Origin: Flavobacterium succinicans
Lineage (GTDB): Bacteria; Bacteroidota; Bacteroidia; Flavobacteriales; Flavobacteriaceae
NCBI RefSeq assembly: GCF_001662485.1
Contig: NZ_JMTM01000074.1
Location: 1-64,000, forward strand
Length of the DNA stretch: 64,000 nt
Direction of reading: 5' to 3'
Under the pieces are notes generated by a model. It searched no databases and was not told the origin of the DNA. It saw only the letters and a list, made by a program, of their open reading frames with translations. This document shows positions 34,754 through 44,267 of this stretch, piece by piece. Within the stretch, counting starts at the first letter, position 1; every line of letters begins with the position of its first letter. Position numbers and translations under genes: made by a program.

Positions 34754-36700
34754 ATGCGTATATATTTTTATATCCCTTTTTTGTTTGTTTCCTATATGGC
34801 TTTCTCCCAAGCACCAAAAAAAATAAACTCTCAAAGAGAAAGTTCTAAATCTACCGACACAACCAAAACCAAAGTCGCCACAATCGATTTGTATAGAATT
34901 ATTTCTTTGGATCGTGATACCACTTATATTGATACCTCCTTGACAATCAGAAAAGAGTATTCGCACAACTACTTGCGAAAAGATAATTTCGGTCTTTTGG
35001 CTTTTCCGAATGAGGGGCAAACTTATAATACGCTTAACTATGGTTTGGTCAAAAATGATATTTTTCCAGAGATGGGGTTCAAAGCAAAGCACTTCAGTTT
35101 TATGGAAGCCAATCAAATTCGATATGCGTCTGTGGCTACTCCTGTAACTGAACTCTATTTTAAAACTACTATTCAACAAGGACAATCTTTAGATTCTTAC
35201 TTCGCTGTTAATGTGAATGAAAATCTTAACTTTTCTATTGCTTATCGTGGGTTGCGATCCTTAGGAAGGTATATCAACCAATTATCAAGTTCAGGGAATT
35301 TCAGATTCACTACCAGTTATCATACTAAGGATTTCAGATATATCGCCAACGGACATTTTACCTATCAAGATATTCTAAATGGTGAAAATGGAGGGATTAC
35401 AACCGTTTCAGATTTCGAAGGGGAGGATCCAAATTATGATAATCGAGCGCGTTTAGAGGTTTTTTTAACCGATGCAAAATCATTTTTGAAAGGTAGACGT
35501 TTGTTTTTAGATCACGAATTTAGAATCAATAAGAAAAAGGGAGCGAATAATTTATTGCTGAACCATCAATTCAATTACGAAAATAAATTCTTTGAATACA
35601 ATCAAGCTACAGTAGCATCAACAGTAGGAAACTCTTCTGTTATGAGATTTGGAGATTCTTATTCTTCGAGCAATATCAACGACCAAACGCATTTTAATAA
35701 AATGTATAATCGAGTTGGCGCAGTTTATGAGAATACAACACTAGGCAGGTTTAATTTTTTTGTAGATGATTTTAGAAGTAACTATTATTACAACCAAATT
35801 TTAATTGTAGGTTCAGACGTAGTTCCTAGTTTGATAAGTGAAAAGATTAATAGTTTTGGTGCTCAATACAATTACACAAAAGGGAAATGGAACGGAAAAT
35901 TTTTGTATTCCCGATCTATTACAAATCAATCATTGTCTAATCTTGAAGCTAAAATGGTTTTTGACTTAGACGAGGATAATCAGTTTTCTTTTGAATACCT
36001 AAACAAAAATAAATTAGCCAATAATAACTATAATTTGTATCAATCAAGTTTTGTGAACTACAATTGGTCGAACGATTTTAAGAATGAAAAAACAAATAGC
36101 ATTTTAGCTAATGCTACGACTCAATGGGTGAATTTTTCTGCTCAATACACCATTTTAAAAGATTTTTTATTTTTTGAAGATATAACGACTGCTGCTCAAA
36201 AATTAGAGAGACAACAGATTGTTGCGCCTAATCAGTATGATAAAACAATTAATTATTTATCGATAAAAGCAAGTAGGGAATTCAATTTTGGAAAATTTGG
36301 TTTTGATAACACCTTTTTATATCAAAAAGTAACTCAATCTGATGCAATTTTGAACGTACCTGATTTTACGCTGAGAAGTGCCTTTTATTTTTCAGATTCT
36401 TATTTCAAAAATAAAGCCTTGTACTTGCAAACCGGAATTGTGTTGAACTATTTTACATCTTACTTTGCTAATGACTACAATCCAGTTGTCGGAGAATTTT
36501 TTGTGCAAAACGACAAGAAAATCGGTAACTTTCCGTTGTTTGATTTTTTTGTTAATGCTAAAATTCAACGAACACGCATCTATTTAAAAGCAGAGCATTT
36601 TAACTCACTTTTTTCTTCTAATAATTACTTCTCAGCTCCCAATACACCTTATAGAGATTTTACGGTGCGTTTTGGTTTGGTTTGGAATTTCTTTAATTAA
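34754..36700 (+). CDS. Putative porin, outer-membrane beta-barrel
   Basis: A 648-residue protein with signal peptide (MRIYFYIPFLFVSYMAFSQ) and a long run of alternating strands with Tyr/Phe/Asn-rich turns, ending RDFTVRFGLVWNFFN, a barrel C-terminus. It matches the large putative porin family of flavobacteria, often found beside core metabolism genes. Substrate unknown. It is followed 11 bases later by the CBS-type cysteine synthase, so the genes may be co-transcribed. Confidence 0.8.
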   Translation: MRIYFYIPFLFVSYMAFSQAPKKINSQRESSKSTDTTKTKVATIDLYRIISLDRDTTYIDTSLTIRKEYSHNYLRKDNFGLLAFPNEGQTYNTLNYGLVKNDIFPEMGFKAKHFSFMEANQIRYASVATPVTELYFKTTIQQGQSLDSYFAVNVNENLNFSIAYRGLRSLGRYINQLSSSGNFRFTTSYHTKDFRYIANGHFTYQDILNGENGGITTVSDFEGEDPNYDNRARLEVFLTDAKSFLKGRRLFLDHEFRINKKKGANNLLLNHQFNYENKFFEYNQATVASTVGNSSVMRFGDSYSSSNINDQTHFNKMYNRVGAVYENTTLGRFNFFVDDFRSNYYYNQILIVGSDVVPSLISEKINSFGAQYNYTKGKWNGKFLYSRSITNQSLSNLEAKMVFDLDEDNQFSFEYLNKNKLANNNYNLYQSSFVNYNWSNDFKNEKTNSILANATTQWVNFSAQYTILKDFLFFEDITTAAQKLERQQIVAPNQYDKTINYLSIKASREFNFGKFGFDNTFLYQKVTQSDAILNVPDFTLRSAFYFSDSYFKNKALYLQTGIVLNYFTSYFANDYNPVVGEFFVQNDKKIGNFPLFDFFVNAKIQRTRIYLKAEHFNSLFSSNNYFSAPNTPYRDFTVRFGLVWNFFN

Positions 36701-36711
36701 TTTTTTCACAA

Positions 36712-38073
36712 ATGAAGTTTTCACAAAACATATTAGGCACTATTGGTAATACGCCATTAGTGAAATTGAACAAGATTGTTAATGGAGTTGATGCTTTGGT
36801 TTTGGCCAAAGTAGAAACTTTCAACCCAGGAAATTCTGTAAAAGACAGAATGGCCATAAAAATGATTGAAGATGCCGAAGTTGATGGTCGTTTGCAACCT
36901 GGAGGAACAATCATTGAAGGGACATCTGGAAATACGGGGATGGGATTAGCCTTAGTAGCGATTGTAAAAGGCTACAAGCTAATCTGTGTAATCTCCGACA
37001 AACAGTCCAAAGAGAAGATGGATATTCTTCGTGCGGTTGGTGCCAAAGTGGTGGTATGTCCAACAGATGTTGAGCCAACAGATCCACGTTCTTATTATTC
37101 CGTTTCTAAACGTTTGGCCGAAGAAACGCCTAATTCTTGGTATGTAAACCAATATGATAACCCATCGAATGCTGTAGCGCATTATGAACAAACAGGTCCA
37201 GAAATTTGGGAACAAACCGATGGAAAAATTACGCATTTTGTGGTTGGAGTTGGAACCGGTGGAACTATTTCTGGCGTTGCAAAATATTTGAAAGAGAAAA
37301 ATCCAAATATCAAAATATGGGGTATTGATACCTATGGTTCCGTTTTTAAAAAATACCACGAAACGGGTATTTTTGATGAAAACGAAATCTACTCTTATAT
37401 CACCGAAGGAATTGGAGAAGACATTTTGCCTAAAAATGTTGACTTTTCTCTAATTGATGGTTTTACAAAAGTAACCGATAAAGATGCGGCAGTGTATACA
37501 AGAAAAATTGCACTTGAAGAAGGAATTTTTGTTGGGAATTCTGCAGGAGCTGCTATTAAGGGATTATTGCAACTTAAAGAACACTTTAAACCAGAAGATG
37601 TTGTTGTAGTATTGTTTCATGATTCAGGAAGTAGGTACGTTGGCAAAATGTTCAATGATGATTGGATGCGCGAAAGAGGATTTTTGGAAGATGAAATTAC
37701 AAAAGCGGAGGATGTAATTAAAGATCATATAGATAAACCCTTAGTTATTGCAAGAACAGAAGAACTAGTGTCTCACGCAATTGAGCGTATGCGTAAATAC
37801 AAAATCTCTCAAATTCCTGTGGTTGATGTTACTGGATTTGTTGGGTCTGTAGATGAGTCGTTGTTGTTTCAAAGTTATATTACTGATAAAAATACGGCCG
37901 ATCGTCCTTTGAGAGAAATTATGGGAGCTCCATTTCCAATTGTACCAATGGGCACTCCTATCGAGGAAGTGTCAAAATTATTCACTCGTGAAAATGCGGC
38001 TGTTTTGATTGATTTGGGTAATGGAAATCATCATATTATTACTAAATACGATATTATCGGATCAATAAAATAA
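36712..38073 (+). CDS. PLP-dependent cysteine synthase/cystathionine beta-synthase with C-terminal CBS pair
   Basis: A 453-residue enzyme. The N-terminal 320 residues are the cysteine synthase fold: PLP lysine K44 in NPGNSVKDRMA, GTSGNTGMG, GVGTGGTISGVAKYL. Residues about 335-453 form two CBS motifs (ISQIPVVDVTGFVGSVD; ENAAVLIDLGNGNHHIITKYDII). This architecture matches cystathionine beta-synthase, though substrate choice (O-acetylserine or serine plus homocysteine) is not certain. The CBS pair probably senses an adenosyl ligand. Next gene starts one base later. Confidence 0.88.
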   Translation: MKFSQNILGTIGNTPLVKLNKIVNGVDALVLAKVETFNPGNSVKDRMAIKMIEDAEVDGRLQPGGTIIEGTSGNTGMGLALVAIVKGYKLICVISDKQSKEKMDILRAVGAKVVVCPTDVEPTDPRSYYSVSKRLAEETPNSWYVNQYDNPSNAVAHYEQTGPEIWEQTDGKITHFVVGVGTGGTISGVAKYLKEKNPNIKIWGIDTYGSVFKKYHETGIFDENEIYSYITEGIGEDILPKNVDFSLIDGFTKVTDKDAAVYTRKIALEEGIFVGNSAGAAIKGLLQLKEHFKPEDVVVVLFHDSGSRYVGKMFNDDWMRERGFLEDEITKAEDVIKDHIDKPLVIARTEELVSHAIERMRKYKISQIPVVDVTGFVGSVDESLLFQSYITDKNTADRPLREIMGAPFPIVPMGTPIEEVSKLFTRENAAVLIDLGNGNHHIITKYDIIGSIK

Positions 38074-38074
38074 A

Positions 38075-38560
38075 ATGAGCACCTTCACTGCAATAGATTT
38101 TGAAACGGCAACGGCCTATCATCCCTGTTCGGTTGGGATTGTTACAGTCGAGGGGGGAATCATTGTAGATGAGTTTGTTACTTTAATCCAACCGCCAAAT
38201 AATTTTTATAATCCATTCAACATTCAAGTGCACGGGATTTATCCCAGAGATACCGCAAATGCTAAAACGTTTGTAGAGGTTTTTCCAGAGATTGCAAAGC
38301 GTCTTAAAAATAGAGTAGTTGTAGCTCATAACGAAAGTTTTGACCGAAATGTGTTGTCCAAAACGATGGCTTTGCACGGTTTAAATTATGAGGATTTAAA
38401 TATTGGCTCCCGATGGGAATGCACCGTAAAAATTTATAAAGCCAAAGGATTTAAACCTGCAAAATTGAGCGACTGTTGCAGAATAATGAATATTGCATTA
38501 GATCATCATGAAGCATTATCCGATGCTAGAGCTTGTGCTAAATTGTATCTATTGAAATAA
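38075..38560 (+). CDS. DnaQ-like 3'-5' exonuclease
   Basis: A 161-residue protein with the DEDDh exonuclease pattern: FTAIDFETATA (Asp, Glu), VVAHNESFDRNVL (Asp) and HHEALSDARACAKL (His, Asp). It resembles stand-alone exonuclease domains related to the DNA polymerase III epsilon subunit. Role in repair or RNA processing is not clear. It directly follows the CBS enzyme gene with a one-base gap. Confidence 0.85.
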   Translation: MSTFTAIDFETATAYHPCSVGIVTVEGGIIVDEFVTLIQPPNNFYNPFNIQVHGIYPRDTANAKTFVEVFPEIAKRLKNRVVVAHNESFDRNVLSKTMALHGLNYEDLNIGSRWECTVKIYKAKGFKPAKLSDCCRIMNIALDHHEALSDARACAKLYLLK

Positions 38561-38623
38561 TTTTCTTTCATTTAGGTTTTTTTTAATACATTAGTAGTCA
38601 ATTCATTTGAATCGTCTACCAAT

Positions 38624-39892
38624 ATGAAAGAAGATTTTTTGCATTATGTTTGGCAATACCAAAAGTTAACATCACTTGAGTTACAAACAGTCAAAGGAGA
38701 AACTATTTCAATACTACATCCAGGGTATTATTTAGAATCTGCTGGGCCTGATTTTTTCAATGCTCAAGTCATAATTGGTGATCAAAAATGGGCAGGCAAT
38801 ATCGAAATCCATGTCAAATCTTCCGATTGGTATTTGCATAATCATGAACGTGATGCGGCTTATAATAATGTTATTTTGCATGTAGTTTGGGAACACGATT
38901 CGGATGTGTTTGGTTCTAATAATGTCGAAATTCCAGTAGTGGAGCTTCGAAATTATGTTGATAAAGAGCTTTTGCTTTTATATAAGAATTTAATAGCTCA
39001 AAAATCTTGGATTTATTGCGAAAACCAAATCCAAGAAGTCAATTCATTTGTGGTTTCCAATTGGCAAGAACGTTTATTTTTTGAACGTTTAGAACGAAAA
39101 TCTCAGTATGTTTTTGATAATTTAGTTGTTACCCAAAATGATTGGGAATCAGTTTTATTCCTCTTGTTAGCTAAGAATTTCGGTCTCAATACAAATGGGG
39201 TTTCTTTTTTTAAAATTGCGCAATCCATACCTTTTTCGGTGATTCGAAAAGAAGCCTCGGATTTGCAAAATCTAGAAGCACTATTTTTCGGAATGGCAGG
39301 TTTGTTAGATTACGATAAAGAAGATACCTATTTTAAGGACTTACAATTTCGATTCTATTACTTACTTCAAAAGTATGCTATTGAGAAAGTCAATACAGAG
39401 CCACTTCAATTTTTCAAGCATAGACCTGATAATTTTCCAACTATTCGGTTGTCTCAATTAGCGAATTTATACCATCAAGAGAAAAATCTTTTTTCCAAAA
39501 TCACCAACGAATTTTCGTTACCCTTACTTTATGAACGCTTTGCTGTAACTACTTCAGATTATTGGCAAACCCATTATCAATTCGATAAAATCAGCCCTAA
39601 AAAGAGTAAGAAACTCACTAAATCCTTTATTGATTTATTGTTAATCAATACCATAATTCCAATTCAATTTGCGTATGCAAAAAATCAGGGAAAAGAAATA
39701 ACAGAGGAATTAATCGCTTTGATGCAATCTCTAGATTCAGAAAAGAATGCAATTTTAGACAAGTTTAAATCAATTGGAATTTCCACCAAAAATGCTTTTG
39801 AAGCTCAAACATTACTTCAATTAAAATCAGAATATTGTAATAAAAGTAGATGTCTCGATTGTGCTATTGGTTCAGAATTACTTAAGCAATAG
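38624..39892 (+). CDS. DUF2851-family protein
   Basis: A 422-residue cytoplasmic protein. HPGYYLESAGPDFFNAQVII, GNIEIHVKSSDWYLHNHERD and the C-terminal KSEYCNKSRCLDCAIGSELL (three cysteines) match the DUF2851 family found across Bacteroidota. The N-terminal conserved Asp/Glu/His residues look nuclease-like, but function is unknown. It is followed by a copy of the dispersed structured element on the opposite strand. Confidence 0.85.
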   Translation: MKEDFLHYVWQYQKLTSLELQTVKGETISILHPGYYLESAGPDFFNAQVIIGDQKWAGNIEIHVKSSDWYLHNHERDAAYNNVILHVVWEHDSDVFGSNNVEIPVVELRNYVDKELLLLYKNLIAQKSWIYCENQIQEVNSFVVSNWQERLFFERLERKSQYVFDNLVVTQNDWESVLFLLLAKNFGLNTNGVSFFKIAQSIPFSVIRKEASDLQNLEALFFGMAGLLDYDKEDTYFKDLQFRFYYLLQKYAIEKVNTEPLQFFKHRPDNFPTIRLSQLANLYHQEKNLFSKITNEFSLPLLYERFAVTTSDYWQTHYQFDKISPKKSKKLTKSFIDLLLINTIIPIQFAYAKNQGKEITEELIALMQSLDSEKNAILDKFKSIGISTKNAFEAQTLLQLKSEYCNKSRCLDCAIGSELLKQ

Positions 39893-39934
39893 TCTTTTTT
39901 GGAGCATAAACAATCAGAATTCTTGGATTCATTG

Positions 39935-40005
39935 TTCCCGCTGTACGTTATATCTTTGCCTTTTTAAAGGAAAAAGGCAAAGGATGCCACTCCCATCGGG
40001 GCTAG
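39935..40005 (-). repeat. Dispersed structured element, copy 2
   Basis: On the minus strand it reads CTAGCCCCGATGGGAGTGGC, then ATCC, a perfect 12-bp hairpin (CTTTGCCTTTTT with AAAAAGGCAAAG, five-base loop), GATATAACGTACAGCGGGAA. Flank blocks match copies 1 and 3 while the hairpin arms differ completely but remain paired, which is a covariation-like signal. A 64-codon ORF on the plus strand through this region is spurious. Confidence 0.65.
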
Positions 40006-40109
40006 TAGTTGGCAATTGGTTTTTTTGCAATCATTTGGTATCCTCTTCTAAATAGTAAAGATAAAAATGTAATTTTGTTTAACCATTTCATTAATTCAAT
40101 TGCAAAACA

Positions 40110-40337
40110 ATGTCAGCAATAATCAAACTTAAATTTTTCTTTGAAAAACACGGCTTTCATGTCTCATCACGATTAGCCGATAAATTAGGAATGCGTGTTA
40201 CAAATGTTCGTTTGTTCTTTATTTACTTGTCATTTGTTACAGCGGGTTTATGGTTTGCAGTGTATTTAACTTTAGCCTTTTGGATTCGTTTGAAAGATTT
40301 AGTCCGCGCAAAAAGATCTTCCGTATTCGATTTATAA
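40110..40337 (+). CDS. PspC-domain-like small membrane protein
   Basis: A 75-residue protein. LADKLGMRVTNVRLFFIYLSFVTAGLWFAVYL matches the PspC pattern, an amphipathic start followed by one long hydrophobic membrane helix (about residues 36-58). PspC proteins act in envelope stress, but short stand-alone versions in flavobacteria are uncharacterised. It ends at a strong terminator shared with the permease gene. Confidence 0.75.
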   Translation: MSAIIKLKFFFEKHGFHVSSRLADKLGMRVTNVRLFFIYLSFVTAGLWFAVYLTLAFWIRLKDLVRAKRSSVFDL

Positions 40338-40376
40338 AAAAAGAAGCCGTTTCAAAACTGAAACGGCTTCTTTTTT
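40338..40376. terminator. Bidirectional terminator between pspC-like gene and permease
   Basis: AAGAAGCCGTTTC (40341-40353) pairs with GAAACGGCTTCTT (40360-40372) around six bases, flanked by A and T runs. Confidence 0.88.
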
Positions 40377-40391
40377 AATTTTAAAATAGTG

Positions 40392-41897
40392 TTATTCATT
40401 TTCTTTTTCGAGATGGTTCAGTTTTGCTCTTTTCTTAGAATAAGCAAAATATACAATTATTCCTAAAGTTCCCCAACAAAGAAAAGCAATCCATGTGTCA
40501 TGTCTTACTTGTGTCATTAAGAATAAATTAAATGAAACTCCTAATGTTCCTACTAAATAAACAGCAGGTGTTTTATAATGTCTTTCTAACTCAGGTTTTT
40601 TATACCTTAAAATCATTACTGCTACACACACCATTCCAAAAGCTAACAAAGTTCCCATACTGCACATTTCACTAACTTTTTCTATTGGCGTAAGAGCTGC
40701 AACAATTGAAATAATTGTTCCAACTAAAAAAGTACTTTTATAAGGTGTTTTAAAATTTGAATGCAATTGGCTAAAAAACGCAGGAAGTAAGCCGTCTTTT
40801 GACATACCTAAAAATATACGAGTTTGTCCAAGCATCATAACAAGCATTACAGAAGTTAACCCTGCTGTCGCTGCAATAGTAATAATAAATACCGCCCAGG
40901 TTAACCCATTTTCACTAAAAGCAGAAGCAACAGGTGCGGCTTTATCTAGTTGGCTATAATGAACCATTCCTGTTAGTACTAATGAAACAAGTATGTAAAG
41001 AATTGTACAAATGATTAAAGATGCAATAATAGCAAATGGCACATCTTTTTTCGGGTTAATTGCTTCTCCAGCTTGAGTTGATACTGCATCAAAACCAATG
41101 TATGCAAAGAAAACGATTGTTGCAGCAGTTAATACTCCTCCAAATCCAAAGTTCATTTTTCCAGTTGCATTTCCTAAAGCATCCAATGCTGGAACTTCTG
41201 TTGGGATAAAGGGATGCCAGTTGTCTGTGTTAATGTAAAAAGCTCCACATATAATAACGAAAAGTACTACGGCAATTTTTACAATTACAATAATATTATT
41301 TGTACTTGCTGCTTCTTTTATACCTTTGATTAGAATAGCTGTAACTACCCAAGTAATAATAAATGCGGGCAAATTAAAGGCAAATGAAGGTAAGTCTATA
41401 ATTTCATTTGGGAAAGCTTTGTTGTGTTCTAGAATTTTTTCTGTTGCTGTATGTAAGTCATTGCAAAGCCAAATAGGAAATTCAATGCCAAATAAATGTA
41501 ATAGTTTTACAAAATACCCACTCCATGCTACTGCTACAGTTGTAGCTCCCATCATGTATTCTAAAATCAAATTCCAACCAATAAACCAAGCAAAAATTTC
41601 ACCAATAGTTCCGTAAGCATATGCATATGCAGATCCTTCAACTGGTAAAACAGAGGCAAATTCTGCATAGCAAAGGGATGCAAATAAACAGCCTATACCA
41701 GCTATGACAAATGATAAAGCCAATGCAGGACCTGCGTAATCATGTGCCGCTATTCCAGTTAGAGTAAAAATTCCACCGCCTATAATGGCTCCAATACCTA
41801 ATGAGGTTAATCCCCATCTTGTAAGTACTCTTTTTAAATCACTTTTTTTCATATCCGCTTCAAAAGCTGATATTGGTTTAACTCTCCAAATTGACAT
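40392..41897 (-). CDS. Amino acid permease (APC superfamily)
   Basis: A 501-residue inner-membrane transporter with about 12-14 hydrophobic segments. Near the N-terminus GLTSLGIGAIIGGGIFTLTG is the TM1 glycine-rich unwound segment of the APC fold, and FFAYIGFDAVSTQAGEAINP is the TM6 signature typical of cationic amino acid transporters. Substrate is not known; this subgroup is usually labelled amino acid permease. A TAnnTTTG box is at 41927-41934 on the minus strand. Confidence 0.88.
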   Translation of the reverse strand: MSIWRVKPISAFEADMKKSDLKRVLTRWGLTSLGIGAIIGGGIFTLTGIAAHDYAGPALALSFVIAGIGCLFASLCYAEFASVLPVEGSAYAYAYGTIGEIFAWFIGWNLILEYMMGATTVAVAWSGYFVKLLHLFGIEFPIWLCNDLHTATEKILEHNKAFPNEIIDLPSFAFNLPAFIITWVVTAILIKGIKEAASTNNIIVIVKIAVVLFVIICGAFYINTDNWHPFIPTEVPALDALGNATGKMNFGFGGVLTAATIVFFAYIGFDAVSTQAGEAINPKKDVPFAIIASLIICTILYILVSLVLTGMVHYSQLDKAAPVASAFSENGLTWAVFIITIAATAGLTSVMLVMMLGQTRIFLGMSKDGLLPAFFSQLHSNFKTPYKSTFLVGTIISIVAALTPIEKVSEMCSMGTLLAFGMVCVAVMILRYKKPELERHYKTPAVYLVGTLGVSFNLFLMTQVRHDTWIAFLCWGTLGIIVYFAYSKKRAKLNHLEKENE

Positions 41898-41926
41898 GGT
41901 AATTTTTTGTTTTAGTTATTAAGTTC

Positions 41927-41934
41927 CAAATGTA
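41927..41934 (-). promoter_or_regulatory. Candidate -7 box of the permease gene
   Basis: The minus-strand octamer TACATTTG matches TAnnTTTG exactly, 29 bases before the start codon. Confidence 0.45.
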
Positions 41935-42125
41935 TTGTTTTTTATAAAAAGTAAAAAAAAATATCTCTTTTAAGGTTGCTTTTTTTCATGTTTCGGCACA
42001 AAAAAATGATAATATTTAAGATTATGAATTAGTTGTACAACAGTATAGTTTTAAATTACAGGTATTTTTCTTGTTAAGATGCTCTATTTTTTTATATTTT
42101 TAACTACAATAATAATTGCTTCATA

Positions 42126-43001
42126 ATGTTTAAAAGATTTTCGTTTTATTTGAAATTTACCAACAGTCAACGAAAAGGGCTTTTGGTTTTGTTTGGATCC
42201 ATAATTATCTTACAAATGTTCTATTGGTTTATAGAAGATAGTGCAAAAAACAGTATCCCATTAGCTGGCAAAGACTGGCTCTCTCTTCAGAAAAAGATGG
42301 ATGAATTAAAAACAGAAAAGAAGAAAAAGTTTGCTTTTTATCCGTTCAATCCTAATTTTATTACGGATTATAAAGGGTATAAATTAGGAATGTCTGTAGA
42401 AGAAATTGATCGACTTCATGCATTCCGAAAAACAAATCGCTATGTAAATTCTGCCGAAGAGTTTCAGAATGTAACTGGGGTTTCGGATACGCTTTTAAAT
42501 AAAATAGCTCCTTTTTTTAAATTCCCTGATTGGGTAAATGCAAAAAGCAGAAACGAAACAAAATCCAATGTTTTTTTGAACAAAAGAGAAAAGAAGAAGG
42601 TTGTTAAGTTGGATATTAATTTTGCGACTAAAGAAGATTTAATTAAAGTTTATGGTGTTGGTGAGGTCATCGCGAATCGAATAATTGCTCAAAGAAATAG
42701 TCTAAAAGGTTTTGTGGCTATGGAACAGTTAAATGAGGTTTGGGGGTTGTCTCCAGAAGTAATCGAAAACATTAATACTCAATTTTATGTTTCAAAATTA
42801 CCCCAACTTGAATTAATAGACATTAATAATGCTTCTCTAAAAGAATTGTCTCAGTTTTTTTATTTCAAATATACATTGGCTAAACAAATCTTAATTTATA
42901 GAAGCATGAATGGTGATTTTAAAAATATTGAGGATTTATCAAAAATTAAGGGTTTTCCTGTTGATAAGGCAAAAATAATTGCGTTATATTTGAAGTTCTA
43001 A
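42126..43001 (+). CDS. Helix-hairpin-helix protein with N-terminal membrane anchor
   Basis: A 291-residue protein with one membrane helix (about residues 17-35, GLLVLFGSIIILQMFYWFI) and several HhH units: LDINFATKEDLIKVYGVGEV followed by IANRIIAQR, and IDINNASLKELSQFF, plus a more divergent first unit. These resemble ComEA-like DNA-binding domains, so DNA uptake or binding at the envelope is possible. Function is not demonstrated for this family. Confidence 0.75.
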   Translation: MFKRFSFYLKFTNSQRKGLLVLFGSIIILQMFYWFIEDSAKNSIPLAGKDWLSLQKKMDELKTEKKKKFAFYPFNPNFITDYKGYKLGMSVEEIDRLHAFRKTNRYVNSAEEFQNVTGVSDTLLNKIAPFFKFPDWVNAKSRNETKSNVFLNKREKKKVVKLDINFATKEDLIKVYGVGEVIANRIIAQRNSLKGFVAMEQLNEVWGLSPEVIENINTQFYVSKLPQLELIDINNASLKELSQFFYFKYTLAKQILIYRSMNGDFKNIEDLSKIKGFPVDKAKIIALYLKF

Positions 43002-43015
43002 AAATAAAATAAAAA

Positions 43016-44194
43016 ATGCATTTTATGAATTCAGCATATTTTTCAGAAGAACATGATTTGTTTAGGGCAAGTTTAAAAGATTTTTTGCAGAAAGAAGTGG
43101 TGCCACATATTGAAAAATGGGAAAAAACAGGAACCATCGACCGTTTTATATGGAAAAAATTTGGAGAAATGGGCTTTTTTGGTATTGCTTATCCAGAAGC
43201 TTATGGTGGACTGAATTTGGATTTATTTTATACTGTGATTTTATTAGAAGAACTTCAGAAAATCAAATCGTCTGGTTTTGCAGCTGCTATATGGGCTCAC
43301 GCTTATTTAGCAATGACACATCTAAATGCTGAGGGTGATGAAAGAATAAAGAAAGAGTATTTAGCTCCAAGTATAGCTGGTGAAAAAATAGGTGCATTGT
43401 GTATTTCTGAACCCTTTGGAGGGAGCGATGTTGCAGGTATGCGTACTACGGCGATTAAAAGTGGGGACAAATACATTATTAATGGTTCTAAGACATTTAT
43501 TACTAATGGTGTTTATGCTGATTACTATGTGGTTGCTGCAAAAACTAATCCTGAAATTGGTAACAAAGGAATCAGTATTTTTCTTATGGATACTTCGTCA
43601 AAGGGGGTTTCAGCTACGAAATTAGATAAACTGGGCTGGAGGGCTTCAGATACTGCTGAAATCGCATTTGACAATGTAGAAGTGCCATTAGATAACCTGA
43701 TGGGGGAAGAAAACAAAGGTTTTGCTTATATCATGCAGCATTTTGCTTTAGAACGTTTGATTATGGCAATTAATGCTCATTCAAGAGCAGAATTTGCGAT
43801 TGACTATACGATTGATTATATGTCTCATCGTGAGGCATTTGGAACAACAATAAATAAGTTTCAGGCTTTAAGACATAAATTAGTAGAGCATGCTACCGAT
43901 GTTGAGCATTGTAAAGTGTTCAATTACTTTGCAGTTTCTCGATTGAATGCAGGAGAATACGTAGTGAAAGAGGCAACCATGGCTAAATTACAGTCTACAA
44001 AAGTGGCAGATGAAACCATTTATAGCTGCTTGCAAATGTTAGGTGGGTATGGGTATATGGAAGAATATCCTTTGGCACGCTTGTTTAGAGATAGCAGATT
44101 GGGACCTATAGGTGGTGGTACATCTGAAATTTTGAAAGAGATTTTGTCAAAAATAATCATTGATAAACAAAATTATAAACCCGCTGTGAAATAA
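43016..44194 (+). CDS. Acyl-CoA dehydrogenase
   Basis: A 392-residue FAD enzyme oxidising acyl-CoA to enoyl-CoA. Blocks ALCISEPFGGSDVAGMRTTA (FAD/substrate), GWRASDTAEIAFDNVEVP and LQMLGGYGYMEEYPLARLFR followed by DSR and GGTSEI identify the family. The start may be M1 or M4 (MNSAYFSEEHD); only three codons differ. Substrate chain length is not predictable. It starts 14 bases after the HhH gene, a likely coincidence of orientation. Confidence 0.92.
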   Translation: MHFMNSAYFSEEHDLFRASLKDFLQKEVVPHIEKWEKTGTIDRFIWKKFGEMGFFGIAYPEAYGGLNLDLFYTVILLEELQKIKSSGFAAAIWAHAYLAMTHLNAEGDERIKKEYLAPSIAGEKIGALCISEPFGGSDVAGMRTTAIKSGDKYIINGSKTFITNGVYADYYVVAAKTNPEIGNKGISIFLMDTSSKGVSATKLDKLGWRASDTAEIAFDNVEVPLDNLMGEENKGFAYIMQHFALERLIMAINAHSRAEFAIDYTIDYMSHREAFGTTINKFQALRHKLVEHATDVEHCKVFNYFAVSRLNAGEYVVKEATMAKLQSTKVADETIYSCLQMLGGYGYMEEYPLARLFRDSRLGPIGGGTSEILKEILSKIIIDKQNYKPAVK

Positions 44195-44208
44195 TTATCA
44201 TTTTTTGA

Positions 44209-44238
44209 TTGCTAATTAATAAAACTTTACTACTTTTG
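44209..44238 (+). promoter_or_regulatory. Full-consensus promoter of rpsU
   Basis: TTG (44209-44211), a 19-base spacer and TACTTTTG (44231-44238) match the Bacteroidota sigma-A promoter exactly. The predicted leader before the rpsU start is only about 25 bases. Confidence 0.8.
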
Positions 44239-44248
44239 CGCACTTAAC

Positions 44249-44261
44249 GAAAGGGGGTGAT
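44249..44261 (+). promoter_or_regulatory. Extended Shine-Dalgarno sequence of rpsU
   Basis: GAAAGGGGGTGAT matches the complement of the 16S rRNA 3' tail (GAAAGGAGGTGAT) at 12 of 13 positions and ends six bases before the ATG at 44268. No other gene start here shows such a sequence. In Bacteroidota the anti-Shine-Dalgarno is masked on the ribosome with help from bS21, so a strong site on the bS21 gene itself suggests feedback: ribosomes lacking bS21 would translate rpsU best. Confidence 0.8.
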
Positions 44262-44267
44262 AAAATT

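Noticed and set aside
39861..40055. 64-codon ORF overlapping the end of the DUF2851 gene
   Set aside because: It crosses the dispersed structured element and has no recognisable protein pattern; the element explains the sequence.
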